From a bacterium (GTDB lineage: Bacteria > Patescibacteriota > Saccharimonadia > Saccharimonadales > UBA4665): DNA of 64,000 bases. Each line of letters begins with the position of its first letter. Position 1 is the stretch's first letter. The translations under genes and the position numbers were made by a program. The stretch is from positions 124,001 through 188,000 of the forward strand of contig JAJZMX010000002.1 of assembly GCA_021848145.1 (NCBI GenBank), written 5' to 3'. Under the pieces are notes generated by a model, which saw only the letters and a program-made list of their open reading frames with translations, was not told the origin of the DNA and searched no databases. This document shows, piece by piece, positions 58,770-64,000 of the stretch.

Positions 58770-58792
58770 ATTGTACTACAAATGACTACAAA
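58770..58792 (-). promoter_or_regulatory. -10 box and direct-repeat operator of the RelB/RelE operon
   Basis: TACAAT on the minus strand (58775-58770). On the plus strand ACTACAAA occurs at 58775-58782 and again at 58785-58792, exactly one helical turn apart, suggesting cooperative binding of the ribbon-helix-helix antitoxin. Confidence 0.55.
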
Positions 58793-58799
58793 ATATCAA

Positions 58800-58833
58800 T
58801 GGCGGGCCGTAGCTTTGAGTGTCTGGAACTATT
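58800..58833. repeat. 34-bp boundary repeat R3
   Basis: TGGCGGGCCGTAG, variable middle, then GGAACTATT. It lies between the exonuclease stop (58852) and the RelB promoter. Confidence 0.75.
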
Positions 58834-58851
58834 TTAGGTATCTAGAGTTGA

Positions 58852-59529
58852 CTACTGCTGTATAGCAGCATTGTATTGAGTTTGACCAATTAAGGCTGCA
58901 GCTCCAAAATGAAGTTTTTGCTGCCATATGGAGTCTTCTAGAGCATTATGCGTAAACTCTTCTGATGGCACAATAATTTTAGGCAGATTATCCTTAGTTG
59001 TTTTAGACCAATCCCACTCGCCGTTAATGGCCATAAATAGGGATTTTATATCGAATGGTGCTATACCGAAAGGATTGTTTTGATAATCTGCCTTTACAAA
59101 AGCTAAATCTACTAACGCCCAGTCAAATCCGGCGTTAAAAGCAGTGAAAACTGGTTTTTTGCCCGTCTTTTGTTTAAGATCCTGCAGCCAGCCAAACAAT
59201 TCGCTGACCGCTTGTTTTGGGTCCATACCTTCAACCATGAGTCTATCTCTTTGCAAGCCGTGTTCTTCACAAAACTTACGATTACCGGGCTTGAAATCAT
59301 CACTGCTAGGCTTAAGCTCTCTATAAAAAGTTTCGCCAGTTGGGGCTACAAAGCCCATCGATAATAATGAACCATGCCCAGCAATACCATCTGCTTCAAC
59401 ATCTGCGTCGATGAATAGCTGTGGGGCGGCAATGACAATTTCTCGTCCTATGCGCCAAAGAGATTCACGATATTGGCTAGCTTCTTCAGGAGTGCTTGGA
59501 GAAGGTTTGGGTGCCAATTCGCTCGACAT
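58852..59529 (-). CDS. DEDD-type 3'-5' exonuclease
   Basis: The 225-aa protein is a DnaQ/RNase T-like exonuclease. Motif I is FIDADVEADG (Asp43 and Glu45, or Asp41), motif II AFNAGFDWALVDLAF, and motif III HNALEDSIWQ (His and Asp). Whether it acts on DNA or RNA cannot be told. The residues before position 40 are Pro/Ser-rich. It is the first gene of the minus-strand accessory array and lies 38 bp from tRNA-Asp, a common insertion site for accessory DNA. Confidence 0.8.
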   Translation of the reverse strand: MSSELAPKPSPSTPEEASQYRESLWRIGREIVIAAPQLFIDADVEADGIAGHGSLLSMGFVAPTGETFYRELKPSSDDFKPGNRKFCEEHGLQRDRLMVEGMDPKQAVSELFGWLQDLKQKTGKKPVFTAFNAGFDWALVDLAFVKADYQNNPFGIAPFDIKSLFMAINGEWDWSKTTKDNLPKIIVPSEEFTHNALEDSIWQQKLHFGAAALIGQTQYNAAIQQ

Positions 59530-59566
59530 AGCTAAATAATATCACAAAATAATAGATTTGTCTACT

Positions 59567-59643
59567 TGGCGGGCCCGACCGGATTCGAACCGGCGATCTC
59601 CTCCGTGACAGGGAGGCGTGATAGGCCTCTTCACTACGAGCCC
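59567..59643 (-). tRNA. tRNA-Asp (anticodon GTC)
   Basis: Acceptor GGGCTCG pairs with CGGGCCC (one G-T type pair), the anticodon loop CTGTCAC reads GTC, the T arm is GCCGG/CCGGT around TTCGAAT, and the 3' CCA is encoded. First of three minus-strand tRNAs in a row. Confidence 0.95.
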
Positions 59644-59693
59644 ATGCCATTTACAGCCGTAATAATAGCAGACTATTACCCCTGTTCAAAATT

Positions 59694-59768
59694 TGGTGCG
59701 GGTGAGGAGAGTCGAACTCCTGTCTCGGCCTTGGGAAGGCCATATAATAGCCGTTATACTACACCCGC
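59694..59768 (-). tRNA. tRNA-Gly (anticodon CCC)
   Basis: Acceptor GCGGGTG pairs with CACCCGC, the anticodon loop TTCCCAA reads CCC, the T arm is AGGAG/CTCCT around TTCGACT, CCA encoded. Confidence 0.95.
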
Positions 59769-59773
59769 GTTTT

Positions 59774-59849
59774 TGGAGCCACCTGTCGGGATTGAACCGA
59801 CGACCTACACGTTACGAATGTGTCGCTCTACCAACTGAGCTAAGGTGGC
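59774..59849 (-). tRNA. tRNA-Thr (anticodon CGT)
   Basis: Acceptor GCCACCT pairs with AGGTGGC, the D arm is GCTC/GAGC, the anticodon loop TTCGTAA reads CGT, the T arm is GTCGG/CCGAC, CCA encoded. It is divergent from the membrane protein gene at 59898. Confidence 0.95.
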
Positions 59850-59897
59850 ATCATTTACGGCGTAATTATAGCAAAAGCTGATAGAATAAAGGCATCA

Positions 59898-60254
59898 ATG
59901 GCAGCCACTAAAACATTTTTTCGTGATCATTTTGTACTTTTATTGCTAACGGTGAACGTATTTTTGGCGTTGTTTGCAGTTATCTTTGTTTTATTAAGAC
60001 TATCTTCATCGCATGGCAACGGCTATATCGTGCAGTACAGGTCTAGTCTTGGCGTTAGCGCCTTCAAGACAGGTAGCGTTTTGGAGCTAATTAGCTTTTC
60101 GATATTTGCGCTGTTAGTTCTAGGAATTAATGCCGTTCTAAGCTTTAAAACTTATTCTATTAATCGAAACCTTTCTATTACAGTGTTGTGTTTAGGGGTG
60201 CTTCTAACAGTTTTGGATATAATAGTTAGTAATGCATTGTTAGTTTTACATTAA
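59898..60254 (+). CDS. Small three-helix membrane protein
   Basis: Not recognised. The 118-aa protein has three hydrophobic helices (about 11-34, 56-78, 93-114) with short loops. TAGAAT lies ten bases before the ATG. It ends 1 bp before the glycosyltransferase gene, so the two are almost certainly co-transcribed and may form one membrane unit. Confidence 0.65.
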   Translation: MAATKTFFRDHFVLLLLTVNVFLALFAVIFVLLRLSSSHGNGYIVQYRSSLGVSAFKTGSVLELISFSIFALLVLGINAVLSFKTYSINRNLSITVLCLGVLLTVLDIIVSNALLVLH

Positions 60255-60255
60255 A

Positions 60256-61896
60256 ATGACTGACATCGAGATTCCATTCGAAAAGGACCGTCACGGTCAT
60301 TATCGTTTCTTTGAGATACTTCCTGGAGTCTTAAGCTGGCTATTGCTATTTATGCCAATTATTTTAAGCTTTGTTAATGTTACAGCTGCGGTTGTGTTTA
60401 TTTTGGCTTATTTGCTGATATATTTCGTTCGCTCAATTGGCTTTAGTTTGGCTGGCCTTAGGGGGTATCGAATTATGAAAAAGCACTTAAAGCTTGATTG
60501 GAGGGTTCTGGTTGACGACGTAGAGAATGGCTCCATAGGAAGTGGCGATAATACTGAGCGACCAGAATGGCACAAAAGTAATATTGAGCGCTTGAAAACA
60601 TCTTCTAATCCGTATAAGCCTTCAGACCTTATGCACGCTGTTATTATTGCGACGGTCAATGAGAGCCGAGAAGTTCTGGAGCCAACCATTAGATCTATTA
60701 TTGACGGTTTACAAGATAATAAGAGGTTAATATTGGTTTTTGCTTACGAGGGCAGAGCAGGAAAAGAAACAGAAGATCGAGTGATCAGATTAGTTGAAGA
60801 ATATCGAGAGTTTTTTTATGATGCCTTCGCAGTCAAACATCCTGCAAATGTGCCTGGCGAGGTTATAGGCAAGGGTGCGAATATAAGCTGTGCTGGACGA
60901 TATTTGAAAGATTATATAGAAGAACAGCAAATTGATCCTAAGAAAGTTATTGTAACGACACTAGATGCAGATAATCGACCGGACAAAAGGTATTTTCTTG
61001 GGGTTAGTTATCTGTACTGTGTAGTTCCTGACCCAATAAGGGCTTCTTACCAGCCTCTTCCAATGTTTACGAATAATATTTGGGATGCTCCTACTATGAT
61101 GAGGGTTATAGCGACAGGTAATACTGTCTTCTACATCGTAGGCACTACTAGGCCTCACAGAGTGCGAAATTTTTCAGCCCATGCACAATCCATGCAGGCT
61201 TTGATAGATATGAACTTTTGGAGTGTTCGCACGGTAGTGGAAGACGGCCATCACTTTTGGCGGAGTTATTTTCACTTTAATGGAGATTATAGGGCGTATC
61301 CGTTGAGCATACCTGTTTACCAGGATGCAGTGTTAGCGGACGGTTACTTCAAGACAATTAAAGCACAGTTCGTTCAGCTTCGACGCTGGACCTACGGAGC
61401 ATCAGATATAGCCTATGTTGCGGACAAGGGGTTTTTCCATAAGAACTCTATCTCAAAGAGTGATTTAATAGCTAAATTCCTTAATCTACTTGAGGGTCAC
61501 GTCACTTGGGCCACCGGTACTATATTGGTATTCGGGGCTGCCTTTATACCGCCCCTTATAGCACCGTTGAGTTTTGCCGCTAACGAGATCCCTCTAATTG
61601 TTAGTCGAATACAGATGGTGGGACTAGTTGGTCTTCTCGCTTCTGTCTATGTCTGTCTGGTTACATTACCCCCCAGGCCAACCAGATACAAAAAACATCG
61701 ATCTATACTCATGGTTTTACAATGGGCTATAACACCGTTTACCGGTGTTGCCTTCGGGTCATTAGCGGCATTTAACTCTCAGACCAGACTGATGTTTAAG
61801 CGCTATCTGAGTAAGTTTGACGTAACAGAGAAAGCCGTAGTTACGCGGGAAGGTGATGTTGTAAGTTCAGAAGCTGACCCTGGGCATTCTGCTTAA
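60256..61896 (+). CDS. GT2-family membrane glycosyltransferase
   Basis: A 546-aa processive-type glycosyltransferase: two N-terminal TM helices (about 20-64), a GT-A catalytic domain with VIIATVNESREVLEPTI, VTTLDADNRPD (DxD), WSVRTVVEDGHHFW (catalytic ED) and QLRRWTYG (QxxRW, the mark of processive synthases), and three to four C-terminal TM helices. It probably makes and exports a surface polysaccharide. The sugar is unknown. It overlaps convergent nrdR by 4 bp. Confidence 0.87.
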   Translation: MTDIEIPFEKDRHGHYRFFEILPGVLSWLLLFMPIILSFVNVTAAVVFILAYLLIYFVRSIGFSLAGLRGYRIMKKHLKLDWRVLVDDVENGSIGSGDNTERPEWHKSNIERLKTSSNPYKPSDLMHAVIIATVNESREVLEPTIRSIIDGLQDNKRLILVFAYEGRAGKETEDRVIRLVEEYREFFYDAFAVKHPANVPGEVIGKGANISCAGRYLKDYIEEQQIDPKKVIVTTLDADNRPDKRYFLGVSYLYCVVPDPIRASYQPLPMFTNNIWDAPTMMRVIATGNTVFYIVGTTRPHRVRNFSAHAQSMQALIDMNFWSVRTVVEDGHHFWRSYFHFNGDYRAYPLSIPVYQDAVLADGYFKTIKAQFVQLRRWTYGASDIAYVADKGFFHKNSISKSDLIAKFLNLLEGHVTWATGTILVFGAAFIPPLIAPLSFAANEIPLIVSRIQMVGLVGLLASVYVCLVTLPPRPTRYKKHRSILMVLQWAITPFTGVAFGSLAAFNSQTRLMFKRYLSKFDVTEKAVVTREGDVVSSEADPGHSA

Positions 61897-62288
61897 TGAA
61901 ATGCATTATAATGAGCTGAAGCTACTTTATCAAAACGATTTAATACAACTAAAGTGATCTCCGTAATTACTCTAGATTCAATTTTCCCATTAGACGGGTT
62001 AATTATTCTAGAAATAACTGTATTAGAGAGGTGTCTTGCGTCAGTTATAGCTGTAGGGCGATGTTTTAGACTCTCATAAATACTTAAGAATAGTTTTTCA
62101 GGGATGAAAGCACAAGTTTCTCCGGATTTATTATTAACTACTAAAGATCTAGTTAAATCTATTTGTTCTAAAGTAGTTGCAATTGATTTACAACTAAGAC
62201 ATTGGCGTCTGCGCCAGGTTATATTTGTGCGGTTCTGTAACCTTGAGTTAATAATTCTAGTGTTGCCCCCGCAATAAATACAAACCAT
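61893..62288 (-). CDS. nrdR: Transcriptional repressor NrdR
   Basis: A 131-aa zinc-ribbon/ATP-cone repressor of ribonucleotide reductase genes. The zinc ribbon has Cys3, Cys6, Cys30 and Cys33, and the DNA-binding WRRRQCLSC segment follows. The ATP-cone part (FIPEKLFLSIYESL onwards) is shorter and divergent from the usual 150-aa form. A perfect CAATATATTG palindrome overlaps the start region, indicating autorepression. nrd genes themselves are not in the window. Confidence 0.85.
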   Translation of the reverse strand: MVCIYCGGNTRIINSRLQNRTNITWRRRQCLSCKSIATTLEQIDLTRSLVVNNKSGETCAFIPEKLFLSIYESLKHRPTAITDARHLSNTVISRIINPSNGKIESRVITEITLVVLNRFDKVASAHYNAFH

Positions 62289-62303
62289 GACAATATATTG
62301 ACA
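62288..62303. promoter_or_regulatory. NrdR box at the nrdR start
   Basis: TGACAATATATTGACA contains the perfect palindrome CAATATATTG (62291-62300), matching the NrdR-box core CwATATwG pattern (consensus acaCwAtATaTwGtgt). It abuts the nrdR ATG (62286-62288 on the minus strand). A clear second box was not found nearby. Confidence 0.65.
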
Positions 62304-62351
62304 TAAAGCTATATAAATAACTAGTGTATAAATATAAAAAAAGTGTGGATA

Positions 62352-62380
62352 TAAAAAGACCCAAAGTAGCCTTTGGGTCT
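62352..62380 (-). terminator. Terminator of the small RNA
   Basis: AGACCCAAAG and CTTTGGGTCT form a perfect 10-bp stem around a four-base loop, followed on the minus strand by TTTTT. Confidence 0.9.
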
Positions 62381-62527
62381 AGTGCACCTTCGATAAAATT
62401 GCTTTTTACCTTGGTCGCCGTATTCGATTTGTCGGCTTGGATCCCAGGTCTTCATAAAATAACTGGAAAGAACCAAGCACGCTAATTTTAGCGGTACTCA
62501 AAACTTCACGCTTATCCCGTTTAACGA
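62352..62527 (-). ncRNA. Unidentified small structured RNA with own promoter and terminator
   Basis: On the minus strand TTGACA (62562-62557), a 17-bp spacer and TAGCAT (62539-62534) predict a start near 62527. About 175 bases later a 10-bp hairpin with TTTTT ends the transcript. No ORF of note is present. Internal pairings include GCTTGG with CCAAGC enclosing CCAG/CTGG, and GCCG with CGGC. Length fits 6S-type RNA, but I see no decisive match to 6S, SRP, tmRNA or RNase P. Confidence 0.5.
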
Positions 62528-62575
62528 GAGACTATGCTATATGAAACTAAGAGCCGTGTCAAGTCTAAATTAGTT

Positions 62576-62652
62576 TGGTGGGCGGTATAGGATTCGAACC
62601 TATCACCTTCGCAACGTCAATGCGACGCTCTAGCCAAATGAGCTAACCGCCC
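62576..62652 (-). tRNA. tRNA-Val (anticodon GAC)
   Basis: Acceptor GGGCGGT pairs with ACCGCCC, the D arm is GCTC/GAGC, the anticodon loop TTGACGT reads GAC, the T arm is GATAG? to CTATA-type pairing around TTCGAAT, and ACCA is encoded. The small-RNA promoter lies 14 bp downstream of its 3' end. Confidence 0.93.
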
Positions 62653-62815
62653 ATATTTATTAAGTGTTATGACAAGCATGCATTATATATGTATTTTCCA
62701 TTTCACAAAACAACAAGAAGGGAAACGACTTACTAATAATTACGAAACCATATATGGTGTTGAACTTTAATGGTTATCCACATTACAGAATGTACAAAAT
62801 ACAGCATATATAGGC

Positions 62816-62844
62816 TAGCCATATAGTACTATCCTTGCTATGAT
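62816..62844 (+). promoter_or_regulatory. thrS promoter
   Basis: TAGCCA at 62816-62821, a 17-bp spacer, then an extended -10 TGC-TATGAT with TATGAT at 62839-62844. The predicted start near 62851 gives a leader of about 137 bases before thrS. Confidence 0.55.
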
Positions 62845-62871
62845 ACTTGGCACAGGTGAAGTTTTGACGAG

Positions 62872-62941
62872 ATTGTTTTCCCGCTCAAAACAATTGGGTG
62901 AAGTGGTTGAATGAAGTTGCGAGATCATTCAACCACTTTTT
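62872..62941 (+). promoter_or_regulatory. thrS leader: hairpin plus terminator-like stem (candidate attenuator)
   Basis: First hairpin: ATTGTTTT (62872-62879) with AAAACAAT (62887-62894). Second: a perfect 13-bp stem, AGTGGTTGAATGA (62902-62914) with TCATTCAACCACT (62925-62937), then TTTTT. The second has the form of an intrinsic terminator 46 bp before the ATG, suggesting control of thrS by premature termination. No T-box motif was found. Confidence 0.55.
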
Positions 62942-62987
62942 GATTTAAGGCTATGTTAATAAGTTAGTGTTTGCTAAAGTTACAGAT

Positions 62988-64000
62988 ATGCCCAATGAAG
63001 ATTTAACATCAATAAGACATAGTTTGGCTCACATTATGGCTGCTTCTATAAAGAAGTTGTGGCCAAATGCCCAATTTGGGGTTGGTCCTACAACTGAAGA
63101 TGGGTTTTATTATGATTTGAGAATACCCAACTATACTCTTTCGGAATCTGATTTTGAGAGGATTGAAGGCTTGATGTTAGAAATGGTTAAAGCAGATGTT
63201 ACGTTCGAAAGGTACAACCTTGCCATAGATGATGCGATTAGCTGGGCAAAAGAAAACAACCAGCCATATAAAGAAGAGTTATTAAATGACTTAAAACGTT
63301 CCGGCACGACTCTTGCTACGGACTTAAGCCCAGATGAGATGGGGTCAGTAAGTTATGGTAGCTCTAAGGTTAGCGAAGTGTCGTTTTATCGTTCGGGTGA
63401 ATTTGTTGATTTGTGTAGGGGGCCACACGTGGCTTCATCAGGTAAAGTCACCCCGTTTAGGTTACTGAGAGTAAGTGGTGCCTATTGGCGAGGAGACGTA
63501 AAACGTGAACAGCTCCAAAGAGTCTATGGGGTAGCTTTTAATAGTCAAGAAGAACTTGATCAGTATCTAGATAGCTTAGAAAAGGCAAAAGAAAGAGATC
63601 ACCGTAAGTTAGGTCAAGAGCTTGATTTATTTGTAATATCAGATTTAGTTGGTCCAGGGTTGCCATTATTTACTCCCAGAGGTACGGTACTACGTCAACA
63701 ACTTATATCTTTTTCAGAGGAATTGCAGAAAGAAGGTGGATATGAGGCTGTATGGACACCGCATATAACTAGAGTTGATTTATATAAAAAGTCGGGTCAT
63801 TACGATAAGTATCCCGAGAGATTCGATGTAAATAGTGTTGAGTCAGATGATTCTTTCATGCTTAAACCAATGAATTGTCCTCACGTTGCTCAAATTTTTG
63901 CTTCTCGACCACGAAGCTATAGGGATATGCCACAACGTTACATGGAGACTACTACTTTGTATCGAGACGAAAAAAGTGGAGAACTACATGGTTTATCTAG
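62988..64000 (+). CDS. thrS: Threonyl-tRNA synthetase, 5' part, without TGS domain
   Basis: The first 337 codons of ThrRS, cut by the window end. It starts directly in the editing domain (SIRHSLAHIMAASIKKLWP) with the HxxxH zinc/editing pair. The family's N-terminal TGS domain (about 60 residues) is missing. The second editing motif is LCRGPHVASSGK. The catalytic class II domain follows (LFTPRGTVLRQQL, motif 1 region; MLKPMNCPHVAQIF; RYMETTTLYRDEKSGELHG, motif 2 region). The ATG at 62988 is the first usable start after the leader stem. Confidence 0.94.
   Translation, partial: MPNEDLTSIRHSLAHIMAASIKKLWPNAQFGVGPTTEDGFYYDLRIPNYTLSESDFERIEGLMLEMVKADVTFERYNLAIDDAISWAKENNQPYKEELLNDLKRSGTTLATDLSPDEMGSVSYGSSKVSEVSFYRSGEFVDLCRGPHVASSGKVTPFRLLRVSGAYWRGDVKREQLQRVYGVAFNSQEELDQYLDSLEKAKERDHRKLGQELDLFVISDLVGPGLPLFTPRGTVLRQQLISFSEELQKEGGYEAVWTPHITRVDLYKKSGHYDKYPERFDVNSVESDDSFMLKPMNCPHVAQIFASRPRSYRDMPQRYMETTTLYRDEKSGELHGLS

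Noticed and set aside
57316-58833. attC (integron) or dif/pdif identity for the 34-bp repeats
   Set aside because: No RYYYAAC/GTTRRRY pair, no long inverted repeat and no 11-6-11 partly palindromic layout; kept as an unassigned repeat.
62821-62987. T-box riboswitch upstream of thrS
   Set aside because: No TGGNACC-type antiterminator sequence and no specifier-loop arrangement; only generic hairpins are present.
1-64000. CRISPR arrays, insertion sequences, prophage genes and rRNA
   Set aside because: No regularly spaced repeats, transposase motifs, phage structural genes or rRNA segments were found; the only recombinase is a housekeeping-type Xer.

Overview
This window looks like chromosome from a Candidatus Saccharibacteria (TM7) / Patescibacteria-type bacterium. 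This is inferred from gene content and protein style, because no rRNA is present. The proteins are compact and Lys/Asn-rich. A one-operon type IV pilus, an RNase J, a small FtsK and many short membrane proteins are present, and several informational enzymes have lost cofactor-binding residues. The standard code with TGA as stop fits all intact genes. Many genes have no Shine-Dalgarno sequence but carry a TATAAT-like box only 6-10 bp before the ATG, which suggests leaderless mRNAs. Others (groES, the SIS-domain isomerase, the pilin, rpsF, ssb) have a clear purine-rich ribosome site.

Layout. 1-0.4 kb: 3' end of a MurE-type ligase. 0.6-3.6 kb: amidinotransferase-fold protein, then groES-groL behind two CIRCE-like operators. 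3.6-9.5 kb: SIS-domain sugar-phosphate isomerase, DUF1361 membrane protein, argS, a divergent HxlR regulator/FMN reductase pair, orn and a YjbR-like protein. 10-16.3 kb: dnaG-rpoD-kinase-polA, with a DnaG lacking all four zinc ligands. 16.3-25.3 kb: a decayed HTH gene, mutM, holA, rpsT, a degenerate DHH-like protein, truB, rpsO, pnp. 25.3-36.8 kb: a UDG lacking three of four Fe-S cysteines, rnj, ftsK, rpsF-ssb-rpsR-efp, a TlyA-like methyltransferase, a Crp-family regulator, a 40-aa membrane micro-ORF and ychF.

36.8-43.95 kb is an accessory island: PIN/AbrB toxin-antitoxin, RelB/YafQ toxin-antitoxin, a VWA protein divergent from a MoxR-type AAA ATPase, and two decayed genes that share a 23-codon tail. 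Three copies of one decayed C-terminal coding fragment separate these modules. Two of them form direct repeats around the RelB/YafQ module. 44.1-51.6 kb: pilMNO-x-BTC-pilin operon ending at a strong terminator. 51.7-56.6 kb: Xer recombinase, ndk, tRNA-Arg, LCP protein, PH-domain protein, parvulin-like foldase.

56.6-59.5 kb is a second accessory array, all on the minus strand: exonuclease, RelB/RelE, HAD phosphatase, frameshifted VapB and VapC. Three copies of a conserved 34-bp element sit at the gene boundaries. 59.5-64 kb: tRNA-Asp, -Gly and -Thr, a membrane protein plus GT2 glycosyltransferase, nrdR with a NrdR box at its start, an unidentified small RNA with its own promoter and terminator, tRNA-Val, and thrS (5' part) behind a terminator-like leader.

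The core genes form ordinary growth modules: cell wall, chaperonin, replication/transcription initiation, repair, RNA decay, translation, pili. The two repeat-punctuated islands and the cofactor-loss enzymes are the parts most worth following up.
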